Below, in pieces: positions 35,126 through 44,295 of a DNA stretch of 64,000 bases. A program made the position numbers and the translations under genes. Within the stretch, counting starts at the first letter, position 1. Every line of letters starts with the position of its first letter. This DNA comes from Acetobacteraceae bacterium (GTDB lineage Bacteria; Pseudomonadota; Alphaproteobacteria; Acetobacterales; Acetobacteraceae), in NCBI GenBank assembly GCA_004843165.1, contig CP039459.1:1181501-1245500 (forward strand). Reading direction: 5' to 3'. A model generated the notes under the pieces. It was not told the origin of the DNA. It ran no database searches and worked only from the letters and a program-made list of their open reading frames with translations.

Positions 35126-36031
35126 ATGTCTTCTGATGATGTCATAGAGCTTCTTGCCTATAAGGGGCAGGTCTATGCGGCACTTGTGAACGGGGAAGGC
35201 GACATCTGCCGATCCGGTATTTATCATCCAGAAGAATCTGGTCAGCTCGGCGATATTCATTGGGTAAAGATTTTAAAATCTGTTCCAGGCCTTTCCGGCG
35301 CTTTTGTTTTGCTGGAAAAGAATGTTGAGGGTTTTTTACCCTATCGCAAGAATTATTCCTTTCAAGAGGGGGATTTTCTGGCGGCCTCTATTACCAGAGA
35401 GGCACAGCATGGCAAAGGATTACGCTTAAAGGCGCTGCCTGATCTCAAAATTCCTGATAAAATTAAGAATGAGAAAAAACCTTTCCTTTTAAAAAGGGGA
35501 AAATCCCTTTTGCAAATTTGGGCAGAGGAATTTCCAAGGGCGGAAATACGCTCTCCACATCCTGAAATAGCCCTTTATTTCCCAAAAGAAATCCGTTCAC
35601 GTTTTCAAATTGATTATAATGCTTTTGATGCCGGCCTTAAAGAAGCGTTCGAAGCTTTAGGTGATCCACATTTTGACTTATCTCATGGGATCGAAGCGCA
35701 TCTTTGCGTGACGGAGGCTTTAACAGCGATTGATTTGGATGCGCCGCAAGGGGCAGGGTTTGAAGAGAACCGCCGCGCGATTGAAAAACTCCTTCGTGAA
35801 ATCGAATTAAGGCATTTAGGTGGCGTTATTTTAATTGATCCTGCAGGATTGCCGCTTAAAAAACGTTTTGCACTGACAAAATTTATTCAGGAATATGCAA
35901 AACAAACATTTTCCTTAAAATCTTTAAATGTGTTGGGCGCTACGCCCTCCGGCATGATTGAGTTAAGCGTAAAACGAGAGCGTAAATCACTTTTTGAAGC
36001 GTTGCAGTCTTTAGAAGAACAAGGCGTATAA
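35126..36031 (+). CDS. Small RNase E/G-family protein
   Basis: 301 residues, much shorter than RNase G (~490) and RNase E. Seen: an S1-like N-terminal region, the two catalytic aspartates Asp203 (TAIDLDAPQG) and Asp238 (ILIDPAG), and family context LGGVILID. The C-terminal zinc-link Cys motif of RNase E/G is absent. This reduced form sits between maf and yacG in alphaproteobacteria and is often annotated as ribonuclease G-like; activity is untested here. Confidence 0.85.
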   Translation: MSSDDVIELLAYKGQVYAALVNGEGDICRSGIYHPEESGQLGDIHWVKILKSVPGLSGAFVLLEKNVEGFLPYRKNYSFQEGDFLAASITREAQHGKGLRLKALPDLKIPDKIKNEKKPFLLKRGKSLLQIWAEEFPRAEIRSPHPEIALYFPKEIRSRFQIDYNAFDAGLKEAFEALGDPHFDLSHGIEAHLCVTEALTAIDLDAPQGAGFEENRRAIEKLLREIELRHLGGVILIDPAGLPLKKRFALTKFIQEYAKQTFSLKSLNVLGATPSGMIELSVKRERKSLFEALQSLEEQGV

Positions 36032-36114
36032 AACAAAGGGGAAACGCCTTACCCGTATAAATATTTCTGCCTTTTTATTTTTATGATAATTTGAAAACAA
36101 GTTCTGTTTTTGAA

Positions 36115-36258
36115 GTGAGGGGCAAGATAAGACCGTCAGAAATTCTTTTACAAAAAAAAGAAAAGATAAAAGAGATTTTAGTTGAAGGGCATAGTGATGA
36201 GAATTTTTTACGTCAAATTTGCCCTTACAGCGTTTCTCTGTCCGAGTTTTTGTTATGA
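36115..36258 (+). pseudogene. Possible N-terminal fragment of a nucleotidyltransferase gene
   Basis: GTG 36115 opens a 47-codon frame with IRPSEILLQKKEKIKEIL, which resembles the first helix of MNT-type nucleotidyltransferases (antitoxin partners of HepT). The expected GSxxxG and DxD motifs never appear: the frame ends at TGA 36256-36258. The rest of 36032-36333 has no other convincing gene. Likely a relic inserted between the RNase gene and yacG; weakly supported. Confidence 0.3.
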
Positions 36259-36333
36259 CACAGCCACAACGCTTAAAGTATAATAAAAAACCTTATCAGA
36301 AATGATTGAAAAAATATTTAAAAAGGAAAGAAA

Positions 36334-36528
36334 ATGGCCTGTCCTCTTTGCAACAAACCAACAGAACATGCGTCACGCCCTTTTTGCTCTGCCCGGTGCA
36401 AACAGATTGATTTAGGCCGCTGGTTTAATGGGGATTATCGTGTGGCTTCCCAACGAGAGGAAGATTTCGCAGAGGCGGTAGCGCTAACAGAAAGAGAACT
36501 TTTGCGCCGTCAGGAAGAAGAGAAATAG
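36334..36528 (+). CDS. yacG: DNA gyrase inhibitor / zinc protein YacG
   Basis: 64 residues. Zinc ribbon with Cys3-x2-Cys6 and Cys18-x3-Cys22, then LGRWFNGDYRVAS, as in YacG, which binds gyrase B. AAAGGAAAG eight bases before the ATG. About 300 bp separate it from the RNase gene it usually adjoins. Confidence 0.93.
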   Translation: MACPLCNKPTEHASRPFCSARCKQIDLGRWFNGDYRVASQREEDFAEAVALTERELLRRQEEEK

Positions 36529-36649
36529 GAAAAATTTAAGAAAAATAAAGAATCTCTTAAAAAGGGGTTGCCTAAGGCCAAACACTAGGCTAAACCTTAG
36601 CCCCAGTGGATATGCTTCTTTTTATCGAGACAAGGGATAAAAAGATTTT

Positions 36650-36725
36650 GCCCGAGTAGCTCAGTCGGTAGAGCAAGCGACTGAAAATCGCTGTGTCGGT
36701 GGTTCGATTCCGCCCTCGGGCACCA
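36650..36725 (+). tRNA. tRNA-Phe (GAA)
   Basis: Cloverleaf: acceptor GCCCGAG/CTCGGGC, D arm GCTC...GAGC, anticodon stem AGCGA/TCGCT with loop CTGAAAA (anticodon GAA), T arm GGTGG-TTCGATT-CCGCC, encoded ACCA end. No disrupted stems. Confidence 0.98.
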
Positions 36726-36754
36726 CTTTTCCTTTAGAAATATTTAAGAATTAG

Positions 36755-36795
36755 CCCAGCAAAAGAACATTGTTTTCTTCTGCTGGTTTTTTTTT
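36755..36795 (+). terminator. Terminator after tRNA-Phe
   Basis: CCAGCAAAAGAA / TTTTCTTCTGCTGG stem followed by nine T's, 30 bases after the tRNA. Confidence 0.88.
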
Positions 36796-37082
36796 GTTTA
36801 TGCTTGCAAAAGCAATGCTGTTTTAAAGCATAAAATAATTTCACGAGTATGTTTCCTTTTTGCCCTTTTTCCCATGTGTTACATATCATCTCTTGAGTAT
36901 GTCGCAGATAAAAACTCGTCAACAGGTTCTTGAGTGGCTAAGGAAGATAGAACAGTTTTCTATATATGATGTTTGATGAAATCATTTTAAGGGTAGAGAA
37001 TTTTCTAGAAAATTGTTTTGCTTGTGGGATGTCGTTTTTTATTTGATTTTGAACGTCAATCCCAAGATGTGGAAGGATTAAC
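36796..37082. other. Intergenic region before the HTH gene
   Basis: AT-rich. A 25-codon ORF (ATG 36899 to 36976; MSQIKTRQQVLEWLRKIEQF start) has no clear site and no recognisable family. A GGAAGG-type site lies just before the HTH gene at 37083. Otherwise I see nothing. Confidence 0.6.
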
Positions 37083-37331
37083 ATGGGGGATGCAGGGTTT
37101 GGGGAGCGTTTGACGGGGTGGCGGAAAAAGAGCGGTTTGTCACGTGTGGATGTGGCTAAGGCTTTGGATCTGGAGAAATCCTATCTCCAATCTGTCGAAG
37201 AGGGGCGGGTTTATCCAACCCGTTTGGCGATGCTCGGTTTCGAAAAATTCTTTGAGTTGCAGAAAAAGAAGCATATCTTTCAAAGAGGGGTATTTTTGAA
37301 TCCTCCTACCAGACGAAAGGGGCTGAAATAG
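37083..37331 (+). CDS. Small XRE-type helix-turn-helix protein
   Basis: 82 residues. HTH_3/Cro-like domain at about 6-60: FGERLTGWRKKSGLSRVDVAKALDLEKSYLQSVEEG. Nothing is left for an effector domain, so a DNA-binding regulator or antitoxin-like repressor. GGAAGG 7-12 bases upstream. No obvious partner toxin: the next gene encodes a membrane protein 178 bp away. Confidence 0.8.
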   Translation: MGDAGFGERLTGWRKKSGLSRVDVAKALDLEKSYLQSVEEGRVYPTRLAMLGFEKFFELQKKKHIFQRGVFLNPPTRRKGLK

Positions 37332-37509
37332 ATTTCCCTTGTGCCGAAAATAAAGGGGGAAATCCTTTGAATAATTGACAGAAAGAGATATAAGCCAATA
37401 AACTTCCAGCCGTAGCAAGCCGGGCTATTTCCGACTTTTTCAGTCCTAATTAAAATCAAATATAAAAACCCTCCTGCCTTATGCGCAGGCAGAAAGATAA
37501 GGGAAAATC

Positions 37510-38274
37510 ATGTCTCATTTACTCGATAATGTTTTACATGGTCTGGATGTCTATTTTACCCTTTCGAAAACAAATCTTTCTTTTTACCTCTCCATGCTAT
37601 GGGAGATTTTAACGGGCTTTGCCGTTGTGATTGCCTATTTACGTTTTACCGGCAGAACCCAGTTTGCCCAGATGAATGCGATTGATCTGATTGGCAATTT
37701 TATCATCGGTGGTGTGATTGGCTGTGCGCTCTTTTCGCCCAGCATTACCTTTATGACTTATTTGGTGGCGCTGGTGCTAAGTGTTTTGGTGCTGGGTATT
37801 TTAAATTATCTCTATCTTCATATTGATTTTTTCCATCGTGTGACGGTCGGAAATCCTATTCCGGTTATTCGGGATGGAAAATTTTTGATGAAGCCGCTTT
37901 TATCCCGTGCGAGTAAGGTTGACGTGTTAAATGTGACCTCTCAGTTAAATTTACAGGGAATTTTTTGTTTTAATGAGGTTGCTTATGCCCAGTTGGAACC
38001 TAATGGGGCGCTTACAGTGACCAAGAACAAAGCGGAAATTCCGGCTGTCACAGTGATTTATCAAGGCTCTATTCGCAAAGAATCTTTGGAAAATCTTGAA
38101 AAAACGGAAGAGGAGCTTTTAGCAGACATGAAAAAATATGGGATTGCGCATGAAAAGGATATTTTCCTTGCGGAATATGCGCATAACGGTTTCCGTTATA
38201 TTTGTTTAGATGGCCATGTCTTCCCAAAAGCTGCTAGTTCACAAGTCTCTTTTATGGAAAATGAAAAGGATTAA
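37510..38274 (+). CDS. DUF421 (YetF-like) membrane protein
   Basis: 254 residues. Three TM helices in the first ~105 residues (FYLSMLWEILTGFAVVIAYL, then MNAIDLIGNFIIGGVIGCALF and a third), followed by the DUF421 cytoplasmic domain with DGKFLMKPLL and VDVLNVTSQLNLQGIF. Function of the family is not established. The last four bases overlap the cdh gene on the other strand. Confidence 0.87.
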   Translation: MSHLLDNVLHGLDVYFTLSKTNLSFYLSMLWEILTGFAVVIAYLRFTGRTQFAQMNAIDLIGNFIIGGVIGCALFSPSITFMTYLVALVLSVLVLGILNYLYLHIDFFHRVTVGNPIPVIRDGKFLMKPLLSRASKVDVLNVTSQLNLQGIFCFNEVAYAQLEPNGALTVTKNKAEIPAVTVIYQGSIRKESLENLEKTEEELLADMKKYGIAHEKDIFLAEYAHNGFRYICLDGHVFPKAASSQVSFMENEKD

Positions 38275-39017
38275 TCCTTTTCACAATTATGCTCTTGGAG
38301 CATTTCGCCAGATCCCCAGTTGAAATGTAGAAAATTGACTTCGCTGGTAAGGATGTAAAAGCGTTTTCCAGGAGCTGCGGTGACGACCATAGTCTCTTTT
38401 TTCATTTTATCCGGATCAAAATGCTTTTCCTTATTTAAAGTGAGAAAAGGGGACTCTTGAAGCGTGTCAGTGAGATGAATGTGATACGGATTACCTTTTA
38501 AAATAATGCTTTCCGGTAAATGTTCTGGATCAAGATCATGAATTTGATGGGCAACGGATTTTTTCAGACAGCTAATATGAATATGTAGCTGATTTTGAGA
38601 ACGAGCAAATTGGGAATTAATTGAAAGGGAAACGTCCTCATCTGAGATGGGATGTTGCGTGATTTTTGAAAGAATATTGCGAGCCTCCCATGCCGATTGC
38701 AAATAGTTTGGCGTTTGCGGATCGCCTAAGGCGGGGCTTTCGACACCATGTAGGCGCTGAAGTGGGATGAGGAGCACTTGCGCTTTCCCTGCAATATCTT
38801 TGAGAAGGGCATAATCTTGTTGCCGGTTATAAGCGAGGCAGGGCTTATGTTCAGGATTTTTGGCGCAGCGATGGGCAACAATATGCCAGAGCGCACTGGG
38901 ATTATGCGCCGTTTGATGGAAATAAATAACAAGACAAAGAAGCAGTGCCATGAGCGCAAGAAAGCAGAAGATCGGTTTTTTAAAAAATAATCGGATCTGT
39001 TTTGAGAACATGGTCAA
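38271..39017 (-). CDS. cdh: CDP-diacylglycerol diphosphatase
   Basis: Splits CDP-diacylglycerol to phosphatidic acid and CMP; inner membrane, facing the periplasm. 248 residues: an N-terminal TM helix (about 17-34), LWHIVAHRCAKN, and a HIT-like motif RSQNQLHIHISCLKK near 145-159. Convergent with the DUF421 gene. Confidence 0.9.
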   Translation of the reverse strand: MTMFSKQIRLFFKKPIFCFLALMALLLCLVIYFHQTAHNPSALWHIVAHRCAKNPEHKPCLAYNRQQDYALLKDIAGKAQVLLIPLQRLHGVESPALGDPQTPNYLQSAWEARNILSKITQHPISDEDVSLSINSQFARSQNQLHIHISCLKKSVAHQIHDLDPEHLPESIILKGNPYHIHLTDTLQESPFLTLNKEKHFDPDKMKKETMVVTAAPGKRFYILTSEVNFLHFNWGSGEMLQEHNCEKD

Positions 39018-39197
39018 GGTGGCCCTTTTTGTTGAGGTTTAAAGGCAGAGTTTTGTCTGTTTTTCTTTTTAAAGAAAGGGGCTAGAAAAATTTTGTTTTC
39101 ACAGACAGGATACGATAAGGGTAAAAGAGCGTTTTAACGTGTAAAATTTAAATTGGGCGAATTTGCCCTGAGGTTAAAGTTTAAGGAACGAGAAAAG

Positions 39198-39809
39198 ATG
39201 AAAAAAACATTTTTAATCGCAGGGCTTTTAGCTGTTGCGCCTGTTATGAGTGTCAATTTTGCCCATGCGGATGAGATGGATATGTCCACCTCTGAAAAGG
39301 CCGTCAAGGTTTCTGATACGGTGGCATGGATTTCTAAAAAAATGACAGAGGCTGATATTGCTCAGCAAGAAGAGCAGCAAATTGGTGCCTGTGCTTTGGT
39401 GATGGATGTTCACAGCCCGCAACCGGGCCAAGGCGCACAGCCTTTGGTCATTCAGGCTCAGCATGGACAATATCGGATCGTCAGTGCGGATTCCGTTTGG
39501 AAATTGGTACAGAATGAAGGGGTGAAGGCCAATATTGAAATCGGCTCTTATAAAGCGCAATGGAATATGACACCGCTTGCACCGGTTGCAATGGGGACAC
39601 CGATTACACAGGATGATCTTAATAAGCTTCTGACAGCATTAAACCAAAATCAGGACGGTAAAATCACCTATAATTTCTCTGCACCACAGGCCAGCACTTT
39701 CCAAAATCAGGCAGCGCCTACACAAGTCGGTGCACCTCAGGTTCTACAGATTCAAACAAATGGTATTTCCAAAGTTGTTGATTCTTTCCAATCCTGCATC
39801 GGGTCATAA
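39198..39809 (+). CDS. Exported protein of unknown function
   Basis: 203 residues from ATG 39198 (after AACGAGAAAAG); a longer frame to 39153 is not used. Signal peptide (MKKTFLIAGLLAVAPVMSVNFAHA, cleaved before DEMD). The mature part has two single Cys and Gln-rich stretches, with no family I recognise. Single-gene unit with its own terminator. Confidence 0.7.
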   Translation: MKKTFLIAGLLAVAPVMSVNFAHADEMDMSTSEKAVKVSDTVAWISKKMTEADIAQQEEQQIGACALVMDVHSPQPGQGAQPLVIQAQHGQYRIVSADSVWKLVQNEGVKANIEIGSYKAQWNMTPLAPVAMGTPITQDDLNKLLTALNQNQDGKITYNFSAPQASTFQNQAAPTQVGAPQVLQIQTNGISKVVDSFQSCIGS

Positions 39810-39836
39810 GTTTTACGCTTAGAATGGATGTTTGAA

Positions 39837-39871
39837 AGCCTGCCTCTTTTTACGAGAGGCAGGTTTCTTTT
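39837..39871. terminator. Terminator between the exported protein and the MDR gene
   Basis: CCTGCCTCT - TTTTACG - AGAGGCAGG with a T-run after it; also usable by the minus-strand gene that ends at 39875. Confidence 0.9.
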
Positions 39872-39874
39872 TGG

Positions 39875-40885
39875 TTACATTTTTAAAAGGATTTTGCCTT
39901 CATGCCCGGAAGACTGGTTGGCATGGAGGGCTTCTTGAATCTCATCAAGCGGATAAACGCCGCCGACAGGCAATTCAAACCGCCCATCTTGGATATGGGC
40001 TGCAAGATCAGCAAAAACGGCTGCACGTTTTTCACCTTTAAGTGCTTTTTTAAGAGGGGTTGCCCAAAAGCCCCGTATTATCCGATGGGAAAAGATAAAA
40101 GCGCCTGCTTCGATTGGCAAAGGCTTGCCGGTTAAATTGCCAAATAAAACAAGCTGTCCTTTTTCATTGAGAAGGTCAATCAAGTCTTTCCCGGCCTCAC
40201 CGCCGACAGCATCAACAGCGGCAGCGGCATTTGCACCATTCATGATTTTTTTGGCTTGCTCAATCCAATCAGAATCTTTGGTGCAAACTGTTTGCTGGCC
40301 TTTTTCGGAGAGTGTTTTACATTGCTCTTTATTCCGAAGGAGGCTGAGAATTTTAAAGCCTTTTTCCTCTCCCAATGTGGCGAGCATTTTCCCAACCGTT
40401 CCGCCAGCAGCATCTTGGACAAGCCATTGATTTTTGGAAAGGGGGATTTTTTTCTCTAGAAAATCGCATAAGAGCCAAGCAGAAAGCGGCATTTCCGAAA
40501 TTTGAGCTGCAAGCTCGTCTTTCATGCCCTCGGGTACTTTCCAAGCCATTTCCGCAGGGGCGGTGAAATATTCCGCCCAAGTTTCTGTACAGGCACCATA
40601 GGCAACCTTATCCCCGATTTCGAGATCAGAGACATTTGCACCAATTTTCACAATGGTTCCTACAGCTTCACTGCCGGCACCGGCAGGGAGCGTTGGTTTA
40701 TCGCCATAAGTGCCGCTGACCAGCATGCAATTATGCGTGTGAATAGGGGATAAAATGGTTTTAACGAGAACTTCGTCTGCTTTGATCTCAGGGATGGAGA
40801 TTTCTTTGATCTTTAAAACTTTCTGGGGGGCGCCGTAATGATTAAAACGGGCGGCCTTCATTTTTTCAGGAAGGATAGCATGCAT
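39875..40885 (-). CDS. Zinc-type alcohol/quinone oxidoreductase (MDR family, zinc-less type)
   Basis: 336 residues. N-terminal GroES-like domain and C-terminal Rossmann domain (LVQDAAGGTVGKMLATL near 155). The catalytic zinc ligands of alcohol dehydrogenase are absent, so it resembles the enoyl/quinone-reductase branch (ETR1/MECR-like). ATG 40885 has AAGGAAA upstream. Reaction not determined. Confidence 0.85.
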   Translation of the reverse strand: MHAILPEKMKAARFNHYGAPQKVLKIKEISIPEIKADEVLVKTILSPIHTHNCMLVSGTYGDKPTLPAGAGSEAVGTIVKIGANVSDLEIGDKVAYGACTETWAEYFTAPAEMAWKVPEGMKDELAAQISEMPLSAWLLCDFLEKKIPLSKNQWLVQDAAGGTVGKMLATLGEEKGFKILSLLRNKEQCKTLSEKGQQTVCTKDSDWIEQAKKIMNGANAAAAVDAVGGEAGKDLIDLLNEKGQLVLFGNLTGKPLPIEAGAFIFSHRIIRGFWATPLKKALKGEKRAAVFADLAAHIQDGRFELPVGGVYPLDEIQEALHANQSSGHEGKILLKM

Positions 40886-41348
40886 ATCGGATTTCCTTAT
40901 TTGAAGGGAAGGAATCAGCTGAGAACAACTGAAATTCTTTTTAAAAGCGTATCAGGTTTTTAGAAATGCCCATAGAGCATCTCTAAGGCGAGGGGAGGGT
41001 AAAAAAGAGGATTGCCTTTTTTATTTTCTCTGCTAGATTCCAAGGAGTTTATTTAGAAAAATATATAGATTTTCAGGAATTTTCATTTATGTCGCACCCA
41101 ATCCATATAAATATGGATTTATTAAGAGCATATTTCGTCTTTGAGGATGAAATCATGGGTGCTTGGCGTTGGCGTTCGTAAAATTTATTGCGTAACGTTT
41201 GAGAAAATTCTCCTTAAAATAATGGGAGAGGATCTTTCTAAGATTTTTTAGGCGTTACAGGGAATTTTATTCTGGATGCCTTTTTTTTAGGTCTGTTGAA
41301 AGAAAACAGATTGGCGTTTGGAATTTTGGATGCCGGGTTTTCTTTTAA
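40886..41348. other. Intergenic region upstream of the first TonB-dependent receptor
   Basis: AT-rich, 463 bp. Contains a perfect inverted repeat AATCCATA-TAAA-TATGGATT (41100-41119), a possible operator or hairpin, and the element shared with the second receptor (41190-41260). A 30-codon frame (ATG 41089 on, MSHPIHINMD) is probably chance. Confidence 0.6.
41190..41260 (+). promoter_or_regulatory. GCGTAACG...CGTTACAG element upstream of receptor 1
   Basis: GCGTAACGT (41190-41198) and, after TTTTTTA, GGCGTTACAG (41251-41260). The arms are roughly inverted (GTAACG/CGTTAC). The same pair precedes receptor 2 at 44155-44295, also with TTTTTAGG before the second arm and ATTCTG after it. This suggests a shared control element for the receptor genes. 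Confidence 0.5.
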
Positions 41349-43862
41349 ATGTTCTTCTTTTTTCGTAAACGATATCTTTATTTAGGTTTTTTTTTAGGAC
41401 TAGGCTGTTCTTTTTCTTTGGATAGGATGGCTTTGGGGGAGGAAATTGACCTCAAACAAAGTCCAACCTATCAGCGTTTTTTTGCAGAACATTCTTCAGA
41501 AAAACGTGCAAGGGCAAAGCACGCCAAATCACTTACCCCTGTTGCGGAGCATTTTGGGGTGGCGGGTCATCGCCGCCGTCAGCCTGTAGATCCCGAAGAT
41601 CCTCATAATGCAGAGGCCGTTATTGGCCGAAAAACCCTTGGGGAATTTATTGCAGGAACAAATGCACAGGCGGCCTTAGCTTATTCGACACCGGGTGCAA
41701 GTTTTTCTGCTTCAGACCCAATGGGGACGAATGCGAAAACCAGTACTTTTTATCTCCGTGGATTTGATATTAGCCAGCTTGGTGTCACGATGGATGGCAT
41801 TCCGATGGGGAATCAAGGATTTGGAAGTGCGGATGGTGCAAATGTGAGTGAATTATTGATTCAGGAAAATATCCATTCTTTGTCAGCCTCACAGGGAGCC
41901 GGCGGTGTGGATGTTCCTGCCTCAACGACTTTGGGCGGTACGCTGACCTATACAACTTTGGACCCTTCTGAAAAATTCGGTGTGGATATTGGGCAGGAAT
42001 TTGGGAGTTTCAGTGGGTATCGTACTTTTGGACGTTTAAATTCAGGGCGCTTAAATCCGACAGGGACGAAATTCATGGCCTCCTTTTTGCGCAATCAAAG
42101 CAATATGTGGACGGGGGGTGGTTTCCAGCGGGAAGAGGCAATGAATTTTAAATTGGTTCAACCGATTTCCAATTTTGGAAAAATCACGCTGACTTCCGAC
42201 TGGTCAGATTCGCCTCAATATAATTTGCCTGGCAATACCAAGCACATGCTGGGCTCATTGGGGTACGGCGATCATAATTTTTATCCAGATTACGGTCAGG
42301 CAAAGAAATGGGCTGCGAATTGTCACTCAGGTTCTACGGCAGGATTACCACCGGGAGTAACCGCACAGGATGCCTGTAATTTAAGCTATCAAAGCAGTCA
42401 GCTTGAGCGGGTTTATTTGGAGGGGTTAAAGGCTGAATTTCAAATTAGTCCGGCGGTCAAGTCCAGCTCTCTTGTCTATGGACAGGTTACGGATAATTGG
42501 ACGGGCAGCACCAATTCAGGCTTTTCAACCCCCGGTAATGGTCCCGGATACCCCGTGGATATGGCGGATCTGGACGATCATTTTAAGGGACGCCGCCTTG
42601 GGGTAACACAGAATTTTGACGTACAGCTAGGACATCGCAATCATCTAAAAACGGGGATTTGGTATGAGAATAACCGTTACCATGATCCGTCTTTTTTTGG
42701 ACCATTTGGCCCAAATCAGCCAATTAATAATGTCTTTAACCTGAGCAATTCAGGCGAAGTCACAGCCATGAGTACCCAGTTTACGACCAATACGTTCCAA
42801 TTTTATGTTGAGGACGGATTTCAAATGGCAAAGAATATGACTTTTACCTATGGGTTTAAATCCTTAGTGCAGAGCACCAATGGCGGTATGACTTACCGTG
42901 CGCCAAGTGAAGTGCTCAGCAGCTGGGGGCTGGGGCCAAACTCTTTGCGGCCTGCTTATGGGCGTTTGACAGGCTCCAATGCGTTTTTGCCGCATTTTAA
43001 TTATGACTGGAAGTTTTTGCCACAGCATGAGTTTTATTTTGATGTGGCCGAAAATATGCGTCCGATTGATCCGGGAAATACCGCATGGAGTTACGGGCTT
43101 GGCAACAGCTCTTCTCTTGCAAGCGGACAGGCGCAGTTTAATGAGGAGAAAAAAAACCTGCGTCCAGAGCGCAGCTGGAACTATGTTGTGGGTTATCGTT
43201 ATAAAGGCAAATCGTTGGATTTTGGGATTGATTATTATCATACCGACTATATCGGTCGTTTAGGGCAGGTTACGACGGGCTCTTCGGTGAATGTCGGGGT
43301 GTCTCAATATCTGGCGGATCTTGGTGGCGAAAAAATGGATGGGATGGATCTGGTTGGGATTGCCCATCTCGATCATGTGCTACGTTTTCCAGATTATATG
43401 GGCAAGCTCGATTTTACGAACAGTTTTAGCTATGACCATGCCGTTTATGAAAATAGTGCCGTGCCGACAGCCAATGGCCCGGTCTCCATTAAGGGAGTGC
43501 AGCAGGTTTATTACCCAAGATATATGTATAAAACCAATGTCCATTATAATAATGGGCGTTTAGGATTTGATTTAAACGTTAATTATAATAGCGCCCGTAA
43601 TGTGACGTATACAGGGGATGTCAAGGTTCCGGGATATTGGACTTCGGAACTTACGGCCTCCTATTTGCTTGGGAGAAAAGGCAAAGAGGGTAATTTTAAA
43701 TTAGATTTTGGCGTTACCAATCTTTTTGGTCAGCATTACGTTGGCGGTATTTCTGGCCAGACAAGCCTTCAGGGGACGCCTGATAATGATAATGGCGGCA
43801 ATAATAATCTTTACTGGGCAGCGCCACGGGAATTCTTCGGTACCGTATCCGTTGTTTTTTAG
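41349..43862 (+). CDS. TonB-dependent outer-membrane receptor 1
   Basis: 837 residues. Signal peptide to about residue 29, then the short motif SPTYQRFF, AEHFGVAGH, the plug (HNAEAVIGRKTLGEFIAGTNA, FYLRGFDISQLGVTMDGIPMGNQ) and a beta-barrel ending in a Phe (...FGTVSVVF). Belongs to a receptor family shared with the genes at 44372 and 47476. Ligand unknown; such receptors in this family often take up chelated iron. Served presumably by tonB at 12.2 kb. Confidence 0.92.
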   Translation: MFFFFRKRYLYLGFFLGLGCSFSLDRMALGEEIDLKQSPTYQRFFAEHSSEKRARAKHAKSLTPVAEHFGVAGHRRRQPVDPEDPHNAEAVIGRKTLGEFIAGTNAQAALAYSTPGASFSASDPMGTNAKTSTFYLRGFDISQLGVTMDGIPMGNQGFGSADGANVSELLIQENIHSLSASQGAGGVDVPASTTLGGTLTYTTLDPSEKFGVDIGQEFGSFSGYRTFGRLNSGRLNPTGTKFMASFLRNQSNMWTGGGFQREEAMNFKLVQPISNFGKITLTSDWSDSPQYNLPGNTKHMLGSLGYGDHNFYPDYGQAKKWAANCHSGSTAGLPPGVTAQDACNLSYQSSQLERVYLEGLKAEFQISPAVKSSSLVYGQVTDNWTGSTNSGFSTPGNGPGYPVDMADLDDHFKGRRLGVTQNFDVQLGHRNHLKTGIWYENNRYHDPSFFGPFGPNQPINNVFNLSNSGEVTAMSTQFTTNTFQFYVEDGFQMAKNMTFTYGFKSLVQSTNGGMTYRAPSEVLSSWGLGPNSLRPAYGRLTGSNAFLPHFNYDWKFLPQHEFYFDVAENMRPIDPGNTAWSYGLGNSSSLASGQAQFNEEKKNLRPERSWNYVVGYRYKGKSLDFGIDYYHTDYIGRLGQVTTGSSVNVGVSQYLADLGGEKMDGMDLVGIAHLDHVLRFPDYMGKLDFTNSFSYDHAVYENSAVPTANGPVSIKGVQQVYYPRYMYKTNVHYNNGRLGFDLNVNYNSARNVTYTGDVKVPGYWTSELTASYLLGRKGKEGNFKLDFGVTNLFGQHYVGGISGQTSLQGTPDNDNGGNNNLYWAAPREFFGTVSVVF

Positions 43863-44011
43863 GGATATTTCTTGAGACCTAGAAATACAGGGTATTTTTT
43901 TGAGTGAAAGGGATTCTTTTTCACAGAAATGGATGCTTGCTATCTTAAAAATTGAGTGATAGCGTTTTAAGAGTTGAATAAATTTTACGAATTTAAGTGA
44001 TAGGATATTTT

Positions 44012-44161
44012 ATGACACAGAACGCCATAAACACAGCGAACATGCTCCCAGCAGCATCATCCATTATCACAGTCGTAACAGCCGCCGCCGTCCTCGTGCG
44101 TCATTCACGAGGTTGTCACCATCAAGGCCAATATAAACGGTCTTTGAAGCGTTTGGCGTAA
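44012..44161 (+). CDS. Possible small ORF upstream of receptor 2
   Basis: ATG 44012 to TAA 44161, 49 codons, after TAGGATATTTT. Reading: MTQNAINTANMLPAA, a hydrophobic part (SSIITVVTAAAVLV), then a basic His/Arg end (HSRGCHHQGQ...). The segment is locally less AT-rich than its surroundings. It could be a leader peptide or short membrane peptide; weak evidence. Confidence 0.3.
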   Translation: MTQNAINTANMLPAASSIITVVTAAAVLVRHSRGCHHQGQYKRSLKRLA

Positions 44162-44295
44162 CGTCTAAAATTCTGATTTTTAATAAGATTCTTTCATTTT
44201 TTGACAGGGTATTTTTAAAAAATTAACGAATAGAAATAGGCTTCACGAGCTATTTTCCTTTTGTAAAATTGAATCAGGTTTTTAGGACGTTACAG
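44155..44295 (+). promoter_or_regulatory. GCGTAACG...CGTTACAG element upstream of receptor 2
   Basis: GGCGTAACGT (44155-44164), then TTTTTAGGACGTTACAG (44279-44295) with ATTCTG downstream. Counterpart of the element before receptor 1, but the arms are 120 bp apart instead of about 50. Confidence 0.5.
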
